A stretch of 64,000 nt of DNA from Muraenolepis orangiensis (lineage: Eukaryota; Chordata; Actinopteri; Gadiformes; Muraenolepididae): positions 18,881,364 to 18,945,363 of the forward strand of contig CM051000.1 in assembly GCA_027704905.1 (NCBI GenBank), written 5' to 3'. Shown here piece by piece: positions 40,985-64,000 of the stretch. Numbering within the stretch: the first letter of the stretch is position 1; the number at the start of each line of letters is the position of its first letter. A program made the position numbers and the translations under genes. The notes under the pieces are model-generated. The model was not told where the DNA came from, did no database searches, and was given only the letters and a program-made list of their open reading frames with translations.

Positions 40985-43900
40985 CCCTCAAACCTTAATA
41001 CTTTGGAAGAGTTTAGAATAGGATTCATAAATATCAGATCGCTTTCAACTAAAGCGCTCTTGGTTCATGATCTAGTGGTTGAAAATAAGATAGACATCCT
41101 GGGCCTATGTGAAACATGGTTCAAACCAGACGTTTACCTACCGTTAAACAAAGCTACCCCACCCAACTAGGTTAGCACACAGTTATCACGATAATCTAAA
41201 AAAGGTGGTGGAGTGGCTTTAATCTCAAGTTCGAAACTCTCCATGAAGCAGAAAAATAAGTATGCTTTTTCAGTAGATTCAGTAGATTCATTCTTCTTAG
41301 TTATAGTATACCACCCACCAGGCTCATACACACGGTTCGTGGATGAGTTCTCTGAGTTTGCGGCTAACCTTGTAACATATTCTGACAGTGTTTTGCTTGT
41401 TGGTGATTTTAACATTCATGTGAATAACCCGTCTGATTCTCTCGCCAAGGTTTTTCTTTCTATAACAGATGTGCTTGGCTTTAAACAGCTTGTCCAGCAC
41501 CCTACCCACAACGGTGGAAACACGCTGGATCTCGCCTTGGCCCGTGGTGTTGATATCTCAGACCTGGCCATCTCACATTACTCCTCAGCTTTAGCCGACC
41601 ACTTCCTGCTTACTTGGTGGTGGTATCTTGCCCCCGCGATGAGTGCCAGGCTACCTATAGCCGTCGCATCACCCCTGCAACTACTGCATCCATGGCAGCT
41701 AAGTTACTTTTCTCACTCGCTCCTCTCTCTGACTTTAGTGGCTCTGTGGGTAGTCTTACTGAAGACTTTAACACTGCCTTATCTGCAGCCATCGACTCTG
41801 CTGCTCCTCTTATTGTTAAAAAGTGAACCACAAAACGGCCAGCGCCTTGGTTTATTGAGGAGACTCGCACCCTCAAATGAAGCTGCAGAAGATTAGAATG
41901 CAAATGGCGTTCAACAAAACATCTTGCATGGCATGACAGCCTGCTCAGCTATAAAGCTGCATTAACTACTTCCAGGAACGCCTACTTCTCAAGTGTTATC
42001 AACTTAAACAAGAACAACCCTACGTTTCTGTTTGACACTGTAAGAAGCCTGACGCAAAAACAACCTCAAACAGTCGGCTCCTCACTCTCCGCTAGCAATT
42101 TCTCGAATTCTTTGAGCACAAAATTGAGTCTATTAGAAAATACATTGACACCTCCCTACCCATCATCCTGAACATCATGCAAGTGAGGCACTATGTGTAC
42201 ATCCTGAAGCAACCCTCCTGCAGTTCAGCACAATCTCCTTGGATGAACTTGCTAAATTAACAGGCCTCTACAGGCCTCTAAACCCACTACCTGTATGCTG
42301 GACCCTCTCCCCACCAAGGTTCTTAAAGAACCTTTCCCAGTCGTTGGGCTTACTATACTTAACATCATGAACCTATCCCTGTCTACTGGAACAGTTCCAT
42401 CTACATTCAAGACTGCTGTGATAAAACCTCTACTGAAAAAGCCCGGCCTAGACCCAGAAGTACTTCGGCCAGCAACTATCGGCCCATCTATAACCTTCCT
42501 TTCCTTTCGAAAGTACTGCAAAGAATTGTAGCTGACCAAACCATCAATCATCTGATGGTGAACAATTTATTTGAACCCTTCCAGTCTGGGTTTAGAACCT
42601 TCTACTCCACTGAAACTGCTGTGACTAGAGTAGTTAATGATGTTCTCCTTACAATGGACAGCAATGTAAGCTCCTTGCTGGTGCTGCTCGACCTTAGTGC
42701 TGCCTTCGACACAATCAACCACAGCATCCTCCTTGATCGTCTTAAACACTTTGTTGGCATCAAAGGCTCGGCTCTTCTCTGGTTCAGATCTTACCTCACA
42801 AATAGAACACAATTTGTTCTTTGTGATGATTCACAATCAAATCACTGTAACCTAAGCTGTGGTCTTCCCTAAGGGTCAGTCCTTGGTCCTCTGCTCTTTG
42901 CAATCTACATGCTCCCTCTTGGCGATATTATTTGCAGTTATGGAATAAGTTTTCACTGTTATGCTGACACCCAAATCTATATTCCTATCAAGTCAAACGA
43001 CTCCTCCCAGATCCAGGAAGTTGAATCCTGCCTGATTGCAATAAAAAGATGGATGTCCCAAAACTAACTGCAGCTTAACACAGGAAAAACAGAGATGATA
43101 ATCATCGGCCCGAAGCAACAACGACCAATATTTGAAGATGTCACACTGTTGTTTGAGGGCTTTACTGTGGCCCAAAGCTCTTGTGTTAAAAATCTTCAGA
43201 ACGCTGCAGCTAGACTTTTGACTTGGACCAGAAAGTTTGACCACATTACTCAAATTCTGTCCTCGCTCCACTGGCTTCCAGTTTATGCAAGGTCAGATTT
43301 CAAGGTGCTACTACTTACTTATGAAATCCTGCACGGATTAGCACCTTATTGTTCCCTATTGTCCTTCTCGGCCCCTCCGGTCTTCAGGAGCCGGCCTTCT
43401 ATCAATCCCAAAAGTCAGAAAGAAATCAGCAGGGAATAGAGCGTTCTCCTACCGTGCGCCCTATTTGTGGAACAGTCTGCCACCTGTAATCAGGGAAGCA
43501 GGCTCTGTTGAAATATTTAAATCTAAACTTAAAACCTACCTTTTTACATTGTCGTTTGGAGCCTAGGAGTGCACTATAGCTCTCGTTACAGCTAAATCAA
43601 CCCGTAAGCCAGCACTAGCTTACCCCTGCCGATAGGTACTAGACTAGAGGTTCTCCATATGTTCCATGTCCAATGTCCACCCCACCCCATCTGACCATAC
43701 CGCAGTCTGCTTCTGTTTTCCAGTGTGCCGCTGTGATATCCACCTGAAGGATACCGGCCATCACCACACACAAATTATATTCTCATTTTAATATTTGTAT
43801 ATTGTGTATATCATATGTATATTATTTTCTTTGAACTTTACTATGTACATTACTGTAAGTCACGTATTGCCCTCCTGAACCATCCCTGGAAGGAGGGATC

Positions 43901-44075
43901 CCCTTCCACTCTGTGTTCCTTCTCAAGATTTCTTCCAAAATAATTAGGGGAGTTTTTTCTTGCCCTTAGGGGGGCTAGGGTTTGGGGGGTGTTGTAAACA
44001 TGTGGCCTGTGAAGCCCTTTGAGACTGGAACTGTGATTAAGGGCTATACAAATAAAATTGACTTGACTTAACCCA
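40985..44075 (+). mobile_element. Decayed non-LTR retrotransposon B (L2-like), EN + RT + 3' tail
   Basis: The EN region reads FRIGFINIRSLSTKALLVHD, ILGLCETWFKPDV, VGDFNIHVNNPSDS and HPTHNGGNTLDLALARGV. The RT region reads DPLPTKVLKEPF, FEPFQSGFRTFYSTETAVTR, LLDLSAAFDTINHSILLDRL and GSVLGPLLFAIYMLP. The catalytic motif near 42959-42970 reads YADTQ where YADDTQ is expected, a one-codon loss. C-terminal SSLHWLPVYARSDFKVLLLT follows. The tail ends with AAATAAAATTGACTTGACTT. Multiple stops and frameshifts. Confidence 0.9.
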
Positions 44076-44079
44076 AACA

Positions 44080-44345
44080 CACAGAACTTACACACCCTAC
44101 AGGGAACCTAGACCCCAAACACACAGATCCAATGCACCTTACAGGGAACCTAGAACCCAAACACACAGAACCAACAAACCTTACAGAGAACCTAGAACCC
44201 AAACACACCTTACAGGTAGACTAGACCCCAAACACACAGAACTAACACACCTTACAGGGAACCTAGAACCCAAACATACCGAACCAACGCACCTTACAGG
44301 GAACCTAGAACCCAAACACACTATAGCTCAACTGTAGAACCGAAA
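44080..44345. repeat. Minisatellite-like array (CCAAACACACAGAACCAACA)
   Basis: About six imperfect units of roughly 45 bp joining CCTTACAGGGAACCTAGA and ACCCAAACACACAGA. A shorter copy of the array is at 48085-48180. Confidence 0.85.
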
Positions 44346-44360
44346 CACACAGACCCAACA

Positions 44361-44664
44361 CCTTATAGATAACCATTAGAACCCAAACACACAGGACCAA
44401 CTTACAACCTGAGCGTAAACTATGGAGGGGGGGGGGGATATATTGGAAAGTGTGCCAATAAAAAAATGTCATAGGTACTACAAAAACAGGGCCACTCATG
44501 GGATCTTTGCCTGCCATTAAAAGGCAGCTGTCCATGTGTGTCCTTGTCTTCAGCGCCATCTGCTGGCCATCATCTGTAACACCCGATCAATTCCTGCACT
44601 CAACCAAATTCCCAGGTCCCAGCCCCTTCGGTGGTTCTTGGAGCAGGCTATTGAATATGGACGG
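44361..44664. repeat. 300-bp direct repeat, copy 1
   Basis: Nearly identical to 48184-48488: starts CCTTATAGATAACCATTAGA, includes a G12 run and CAGCGCCATCTGCTGGCCAT, ends GAATATGGACGG. Confidence 0.9.
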
Positions 44665-44747
44665 AATTTGATAGGCAAATGTAGCCTATCAAGGGTCCTG
44701 AATACGATCTCTGGGAGCGCATTTCATTGCGCCCGAACAAGGAAACC

Positions 44748-44852
44748 AGTCACGCATGCGCGACTCAAATTGAGTGGCGCATGCGTGAGCAAATTGAGTG
44801 GCGCATGCGTGAATGCGTGAGCAAAGAAAACCAGTCACGCATGCGCAATTCA
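44748..44852. promoter_or_regulatory. Cluster of GCATGCG (NRF-1-like) palindromes
   Basis: Four copies of a GCATGCGC/GCGCATGC core within about 100 bp, at 44754-44761, 44777-44784, 44800-44807 and 44838-44845. They are joined by CAAATTGAGTGG units in two orientations. No adjacent gene is recognised. Confidence 0.4.
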
Positions 44853-45350
44853 TAGCCTAGTTGAACCTTATTTGTAAAGCCTGTACTGCTCTGCTCTCAG
44901 TTCGGGTCTTGCTGTCTGAGGAGAGGTACGTTGTTGTTTGTTTTTGTCCCGATTATAGTTTTACATTTATTTTTATTGTGGACGATGTAAACGTAAAGTA
45001 AAGGGGATAAGAAATGTTGGTCTTGCTGTATAAACATGCAGCTTGTGTCATTTGTATGTAAACGGTGTGGATTGGGGTTTTGTAAGTTTATCGTGGACAC
45101 GTGCTTCCCCAATGCTAGCTACAGGGTCCTCCGTGTGTTTGTCTGCTAATATAGGCTGTGGTCGAATGTATTAAGCATTTGTATTCTATTTAATTAGTTA
45201 AATTCAGAAGCATTTGTTAATGAGTCAGTTCTTGCTGCGTCTTGCTGTCTGAGGAGAGGAGATTGAGACCCGTGTGTGTGGGTGAGACCTCATGTTGCAA
45301 GTTTGTTCTTTTTTTGTTCTGTACAGGACACAGCCATTACACTAGCTACC

Positions 45351-45548
45351 ATGGAGAATTCTGTCAAATCCCTCAAAGCAACACCATTTGAAAGACGAAC
45401 ACTGCAAGAAAAACTCAGAGTGAAAGAGTTTGGACCTCATCAGCCTGACATCAGCATTCAGCAACCAGCAACAGACAGAGGAAGGCTATATATTCGGTCG
45501 TTTTCCAGAACCTGGTTTGCTAAGTGGTTCTTGTATAGCATAGGTACA
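45351..45548 (+). pseudogene. hAT-type transposase N-terminal fragment (TTF/ZMYM1-like)
   Basis: A short open frame beginning MENSVKSLKATPFERRTLQE, then VKEFGPHQPDISIQQ and RGRLYIRSFSRTWFAKW. It resembles the N-terminus just before and into the TTF zinc finger of ZMYM1-like hAT transposases. The expected CFPC-type continuation is absent. The resemblance is from memory of the family. Confidence 0.5.
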
Positions 45549-45708
45549 TAGATTAAACTGTATATTGTATAGTAGTGTAGTGTACATAGGACCCAGTACC
45601 TTTTAATTTGTAAGCTTAACATTGTATTGCATTTTATCTCAGGACTTGTATCAGGTCTATTTTATTATCTTCTATTGTATACTTTGTTTGGAGCCAGCAG
45701 ACTATCTT

Positions 45709-46510
45709 TCAGTGACGTGCGGTGAGGTTCGTGGCTGGGGAGGCACTGAATCTTTCTTAGTCAGATTTACAAATGTATGAATTCAACAGAGCAGCATAAA
45801 TTCACCATTCAACTGGCTGCTTGCACATTGACTACTGGTTATGTTTAATATCCAGTGGTTGGCCGTCAGGGCCAGCAAGGCCTTCTCTCATCATCAGAAT
45901 ATAAATTTTATTTTGATATATTTTTTCCACAAATATGTATTCAATTATTCCCCTTTGCGCTGCTTCCAGCCTCAGATCGAGATTGGGAGGGCTGGCATTT
46001 ATGTTAGAGCTTTTATCCAATCATATTTCAGCCATAATGTGTTGCCAGGGTCAGGCAAATTATTTGTTTGTTTTCTTTTATTTTCAGTGAATAGTTTGTG
46101 TCTTTATCGTCACGTTTCTTAAATGAAACTGCTTTGGGTGCGACTTTTAGTGAACAAACTTGTTAAAGCTCACTTGGTGGACTTAATAAAACTTTGTAGA
46201 CTAATCCCTTAAAAGCGCCTTTTATTTTTAAGTATCCAAGCGATCTTAAAGCTGGTAGTTTAACACACTTAATTGTAAATGCGGATTTATTGATTATTAA
46301 TGCTTCGGAAATATTAATAGAACACGGTTATATTGATACTTGAGATTAAGGTTAAGGTGATGCAATGCCCGGTTATACTGCTTTCTGTCTAAATGCATAG
46401 TTTCTAGAGCCATGGCGTCATAATGATGGTATTAAGAGGTGGAATAATTCAGGTAGGACTGTGTAGGACATCACTGAAGGCCTAGGTGTGAAATGCACGG
46501 CCCGCCACTG
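45709..46510. mobile_element. Non-autonomous hAT-like element
   Basis: The left end CAGTGACGTGCGGTGAGGTTC and the reverse complement of the right end, CAGTGGCGGGCCGTGCATTTC, agree at about 16 of 21 positions. An 800-bp AT-rich body without transposase. Flanking 8-mers do not match, so the target duplication is lost or the ends are misplaced. Confidence 0.6.
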
Positions 46511-46514
46511 TTCA

Positions 46515-47640
46515 TATCCCATATCAGCATTCTTTACACACACACACACACACACACACATAGGTAAGGTACAGATTTGGCCAAAGAAGAACGTTACATT
46601 TATAGCGGCTCAGAGAGAGCGCTCTGCACCCTCCGTGTGTTCTTAATGTGCCGTCACAATTCATACTCATTCAATACAAATGAAAGTATATACAGTCCGC
46701 AACAAAAAGACAAATGTAGTTAAATGTTTATTATATAATCTTCCATTTTTTCCAGTCAGGGCAAAAAATAAAAATAAACGGACTGATGCGGTGCACTTAA
46801 GTTTCTCTACTTGACTTTCTTAGCTAGCAAATTACCCACAATGCCCTCTGTCTGCAACACGTGGAGAAGAGCAATAGCAGAACAAGCCCGTGTGCTCGCA
46901 CACTGCATCAGGGAGGCAGAGGTACTCGCTGCCTCCCTTCCTGCTTTTTCACTGCGGTGTTATGTCAGATCAGCAAGACTAATATGTTATACACATAGGT
47001 GAAATACATGACCTAGACTATGGAATGTGAGGACATATAATAAAAGTGTTTACAGCCAGCCAACACATTGGTGACATACAGGGGAGGGATTGCGCAATCC
47101 GAGAGGAGGCTCAGCTCGTCGCTGCCTCCCTTCGTGTCTTTCCCCCGGATTTGAACAGGAAAATACACAAATTCAGCGATATTGACTATAAAAATGATTG
47201 GAATGATTGGAATCATATAAAAATTACATTTCTATCACAGATCAGTGGACAAATATTTATTTATTTGTTTTTAATCATGTTTTTTTTACATTTCATGATG
47301 GCATGAGAGCTGATGCATCTTAGTTTGTCTGAAGGAGTGCCTCCCGGATAAATATAATTGATACGGCAAGTCTAAAATAGGAACAAGTCATCTTTGTGCT
47401 TATTTAGATTAGTTATTAGCTGCATTACATGAAATGTTTAAACAAATGTGTGTGCTAGCAAAGGATGGGTCTGAAAGGCTTTGTGGTGCATGTAAGATTA
47501 GATTCTAATGTATTGTCATTGCACAGCACAAGTACAGGACAGAGAAAATAATTTAGCATCTAACCAGAGTGCAAATGTTGCAGTAAAGTGCATGGTAATA
47601 TATAATTTATAATTTACTAGATATAAAAACAGTTATAAGA
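46515..47640. other. Repeat-derived spacer (possible further hAT pieces)
   Basis: CA tract 46538-46560. 46905-46945 and 47095-47150 share a GCTGCCTCCCTTC segment. 47325-47430 resembles 36990-37080 (GATACGGCAAGTCTAAAATA against GATACAGCAAGTCAAAAATA). No gene seen. Confidence 0.45.
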
Positions 47641-47680
47641 TTACTTGTAGAGTATGTGTGAGATATGAGCATAATAATAG

Positions 47681-47719
<39 letters not shown>

Positions 47720-48085
47720 TTTATTGCAGGGAGGGGTAATCCAACCATGCGTTGGGAGGTTTTCACCACCCTCTGCAGCGCTTTCCGGTCAGAAGTGCAT
47801 TTGCCGTACCACACTGTGATGCAGTTGGTGAGGATGCTTTCGATGGCACACCGGTAAAGGTTCACCAGAATCTGAGATGAGGAAGAAGAGACACTGGTGA
47901 GCCTTCTTTACCAGTGAGGCAGCATTGAGGGACCAGGAGAGGTCCTCGGAGATGTGGACCCCCAGGAATTTGAAGCTGGAGACACACTCGACCTCCGCTC
48001 CGTTTATAAGGATGGAGGTGTGTGCGCCAGCTCTGGTCTTCCCGAAGTCCACGATGAGCTCCCTGGTCTTCTTGGTGTTGAGGAA
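47640..48085 (-). mobile_element. LINE RT C-terminal fragment
   Basis: Minus-strand frames read KTRELIVDFGKTRAGAHTSI, FKFLGVHISEDLSW, then ESILTNCITVWYGKC and RKALQRVVKTSQRMVG after a frameshift. It is the same family as LINE A. An (AT)n tract 47684-47716 is embedded. Confidence 0.85.
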
Positions 48086-48183
48086 CCTAAAACCCAAACA
48101 CACAGAACCAACACACCTAACAGAGAACCTAGAACTAAAACTTACTGAACAAACGTACCTTACAGGGAACCTAGAACCCCAAC

Positions 48184-48488
48184 ACCTTATAGATAACCAT
48201 TAGAACCCAAACACACAGGACAAACTTACAACTTGCGGGCAAACTCTGGGGGGGGGGGGGGGGATATATTGAAAAGTGTGCCAATAAAAAGTCATAGGTC
48301 CTACAAAAACAGGGCCGCTCACAGGCTCTTTGCCTGCCATTAAAAAGGCTGCTGCCCATGTGTGTCCTTCTCTTCAGCGCCATCTGCTGGCCATCATCTG
48401 TAACACCCGTTAAATTCCTGCACTCAACCAGATTCCCAGGTCCCAGCCCCTTCAGTGGTTCTTGGAGCAGGCTATTGAATATGGACGG
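48184..48488. repeat. 300-bp direct repeat, copy 2
   Basis: Second copy, 3.82 kb downstream of copy 1, same orientation, with few substitutions visible by eye. Confidence 0.9.
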
Positions 48489-48683
48489 TATACTTTGTTT
48501 TAGAATAAAACACCATACTAAAATTTGAGAACAAATAAATTCATTCACTAGTGACTATATGATGATGAAAAACATTATGTCTCAAGCAAAGATCAATACA
48601 CAACACAGCTTTGCTAAACGTGTTGTGTGAGTGAATTTGAGTAGAGTGATAGAAACACATGTGGACACCTTTAGGGCAAACCC

Positions 48684-48689
48684 TTTATT
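48684..48689 (-). promoter_or_regulatory. gpatch1 polyadenylation signal AATAAA
   Basis: The minus-strand AATAAA lies about 75 bp past the gpatch1 stop codon. Confidence 0.7.
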
Positions 48690-48764
48690 TTGTAAACATC
48701 AGTTGATTTCTCTAAAATAGACAGACTGGTTTCCGGAAAGAGTCCTCACAGAGGACATCCTGTT

Positions 48765-58667
<9,903 letters not shown>

Positions 58668-58809
58668 GTTTACTATAGCGACGGAGCGGCCAGAGGGACA
58701 TAAAGCCCTCACGACAGATGAGGACAGGGTGACCTCCTGTGGCCATGGGAGGAACGGATCTAGTCTAATATCACAATTTATTAAATTACAAAAGATAACA
58801 ACACACATG

Positions 58810-59170
<361 letters not shown>

Positions 59171-59285
59171 GAAATATTAACTAGGAGAAGATGTTGAGCG
59201 CAGATCAAGTCATAACTAATCAACTATAGCACTGAGACTCCCTGTAGCTAATCTCCCCAACTCTCTGGGATGAGCCAAGACTGGG

Positions 59286-60065
<780 letters not shown>

Positions 60066-60159
60066 GTAGGGTGTTTGGTACAACATTATTTACCACATAC
60101 TATGTACCACTAACCTTTGCACTAGAGCCAGAATCAGAAAAATATATTTAAATGTACAA

Positions 60160-60270
60160 GGAATGCATCCGGCGACAGGTGCATTGATCCTGCGACAGGT
60201 GCATTGATCCTGCGACAGGTGCATTGATCCGGCGACAGGTGCATTGATCCTGCGACAGGTGCATTGATTA
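60160..60270. repeat. 20-bp minisatellite (GCGACAGGTGCATTGATCCT)
   Basis: Five near-identical copies in register, with T/G variation. Confidence 0.95.
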
Positions 60271-61640
60271 AGGGAAATACAAATAAAAATAGAATAAGTA
60301 ATATGCCAATGAAGTTCATTCTAGTTACATGGTACATATCACAATGCACCTTTTGTATGGGAATACATTTCTAATATGCACTACCGTGTGTGTATAGGGC
60401 CAACGCAATACGTGTATGTATATATACATATATATACAGTATGTATGCAGTTGTTATATGGACATTCTTTAACCTGTTTATTTTATTTTAGCCTAGTTTT
60501 TTAAATAATTCATATTTTTTCAATTGTTGTTTTCTAAAAGTGTCTTGGACATTGCTAATAATAATAATAATAATAATTACCTTGTACAATGACAATAAAG
60601 GCATTCTGATTCAGATTCTGAATCTAATCTAATCATCTCGTTTTAGCTAATACACACTTTAGAGACTAACAATTAAGCGCACATTTCAAGACAACAACAC
60701 TGAACCCAACCAACCGTGACCACAGCAGGTTTACGATCCCTGTAACCGTCTGGTGAAATGGTCTGGGGAAACTGCTGTGGTGAAACTGGGGGCCGGGTCC
60801 CACAAGAACCTTCTCTATCAAAAGAGGTGTGACAGTTAATCACTTAATTCAGCTTCTTATTAATCATTTGACTTACTTACTTTTTTGCAAATAAACCGAC
60901 TATTACTTGCCTATGAGTCATCAACATACTATATTGTATTCTATATTCAATTGTGTGCTATTGTATTCTATTCTATTGTATTCTGTTCTGTTCTGTTCTA
61001 TTCTGTTCTATTATTTTCTATTCTATTCTATTCTGTTCTGTTCTGTTCTGTTCTGTTTTATTTTTATTTTTATTTTATTGTGTTTTATTGTATTCTATTC
61101 CATGACTTTGTGATGCAGTTCCTGCAGTGGCTCTCCGCTGTGATCCTTGGAGCGACCTTCGCCTGACCTCTGACTCACAGGTGCATGCTGGGATTAGGGT
61201 CAGCTCAGACTCGAGTGAGGATCCAAACAACCGTTTAACAGTTCCTAAAGCAGTTGACCCCCAGACGACCCCCCCCCCCCAACCATCCCCCCTCCTCCTC
61301 ATCATCCCCTGTTGTTCCTTAGAGTCAGGATTAAGATGGGCTTCTGCAGAAGTTTGTGTTCTTACACCGAGCCGCGTACACTACCAGGGGTACACTGGGG
61401 CTCTGTTAGCGATCACATGCTCATGTGAGCGCTCTGTGCCGATTAACGCATGCTGGGATTACCTGGGAGAGCTGTGCTCTGTTCCCCGCTGGAGAAACAT
61501 ACAAGAGAACATGAACAGAAAGCCTCTGAAATCCGTTAAAGAATGGAATTATTCACACACCCTTCGGCCCGTATCATGCCTAATGCATTGACCTTTGACC
61601 TCCCCCCCCCCACACACACACACACAGGTTTATTAACCTA
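60271..61640. other. Gene-less stretch: LINE tail, TATTCTG repeat, unassigned
   Basis: 60460-60615 is a LINE 3' tail like 58150-58300. 60955-61105 is a TTCTATTCTG repeat. 61110-61600 has no repeat and mixed composition but no open reading frame with splice borders that I recognise. Confidence 0.5.
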
Positions 61641-61649
61641 TAGGAACCG

Positions 61650-61884
61650 CATGCCATAAAGAGAGAGAGAGAGAGAGAGAGGGGTGTGAGAGAGAGATAT
61701 GGAGAGAGAGAGAATGATGGAGGAGAGAGAGGAAGAAAAAGAGAGAGGGGGGAGATAGAGAGGGAAAAAGGGAGACACAGAGAGAGAATCAATAATCAAT
61801 AATAATCATAACAATAAAATAATAATATCAATAATAAATCATAATAATAATAATATAATATAAATAATAATTTTTATATTTATA

Positions 61885-61921
<37 letters not shown>

Positions 61922-62000
61922 TTAATAATAATAATAATAATTATTATTATTATTATAATAATAATAATAATAAAAGTAAAAAGTATTATTTTTGTGATAA
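61650..62000. repeat. GA-rich and TAA/AT-rich simple sequence
   Basis: GA with interruptions 61661-61788; AT-only sequence 61790-61990 including (AT)n 61890-61915 and (TAA)n runs in both orientations. Confidence 0.95.
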
Positions 62001-62289
62001 TAATGGCAGCAGTATTAGCAGCAGTATTAGCAGTACTAGTAGCAGCAGCATTAGCAGATGTTATGAGTTTCGGCGGGACTGTTTGACTGTTGAGGGCCAT
62101 TGTTGGTCCACATGTTTAACAAAATAATATACAGTGCAATAAGACCAGCTGGTCAGACCAAACACAACAAGGAAACCAAAACAGCCAGGAAGCAGCCGGC
62201 AAAACCCGTAAAGAGCAGGCAAACAGGTTGTTTAGGACTTTGTTAGAATTCAGCCATGTCAAGTTGTAGACATGCAGTCAGCCAACACA

Positions 62290-62900
<611 letters not shown>

Positions 62901-63069
62901 AGCTTCTGTCCTGTGACGACCTCCCCAATGAACTGTGTGATTAGCATACATGATTAGCATGTGTGATTAGCCGCGTCTAGCCCTGACCTCCCTGCACTGT
63001 GAAGTACAATAACATATCATAGGGCTGCTGGGACATTTACATAACGTTAATGTGCTGGGCAGCGGCAGG

Positions 63070-64000
<931 letters not shown>

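Noticed and set aside
44361..48488. LTR retrotransposon defined by the two 300-bp direct repeats
   Set aside because: No TG/CA ends, primer-binding site, polypurine tract or gag-pol sequence between them.
61127..61591. 154-codon plus-strand ORF downstream of the TATTCTG repeat
   Set aside because: No recognisable domain or splice partners, and a reading frame interrupted by a C-run; considered as a possible rhpn2 exon but shows no resemblance.

Overview
The window is vertebrate and almost certainly from a ray-finned fish. It has short coding exons with GT/AG borders, fish-type CR1/L2-like and Rex3/RTE-like LINE debris, hAT-type non-autonomous elements, tRNA-derived SINE-like heads, and a very heavy load of dinucleotide repeats and minisatellites. 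That repeat load recalls gadiform (cod-like) genomes, but this is an impression and not a taxonomic call. There are no prokaryotic features.

Three protein-coding genes can be rebuilt exon by exon. (1) slc7a10 (+, 1694-20759, 11 coding exons, 521 aa) encodes the Asc-1 type neutral amino-acid exchanger. (2) lrp3 (-, 25227-32715, 7 coding exons, about 768 aa) encodes a CUB/LDLR-A single-pass receptor. (3) gpatch1 (-, 48765-58667, 20 coding exons, about 963 aa) encodes a G-patch spliceosome-associated protein. The order and orientations match the human 19q13.11 block GPATCH1-(WDR88)-LRP3-SLC7A10. I found no WDR88, CEBPA or RHPN2 exons. slc7a10 and lrp3 converge tail to tail; lrp3 and gpatch1 lie head to tail.

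Layout: 0-1.6 kb is a foldback element with a 9-bp target-site duplication abutting the slc7a10 promoter. 1.7-20.8 kb is slc7a10, whose introns are largely tandem repeats. 20.8-25.2 kb is the convergent intergenic/3' UTR space. 25.2-32.7 kb is lrp3. 32.7-48.7 kb is a transposon-rich spacer with a tRNA-Thr gene, two decayed LINEs, a hAT nest, a 300-bp direct repeat, and two orphan exons with compatible splice phases. 48.7-58.7 kb is gpatch1. 58.7-64 kb is microsatellite-rich sequence with no recognisable gene.

The three genes share a neighbourhood but not a pathway (transport, surface receptor, splicing). The most striking signals are structural: the foldback element at the slc7a10 promoter; tandem copies of exon borders embedded in GT repeats (slc7a10 exon 4 acceptor, gpatch1 exon 13 donor); an exon held between complementary GT and CA repeats; and two single-base frame breaks in otherwise intact genes (lrp3 exon 3, gpatch1 exon 16) in low-complexity tracts, which are probably sequence errors. 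I see no evidence for a wholly new molecular system.
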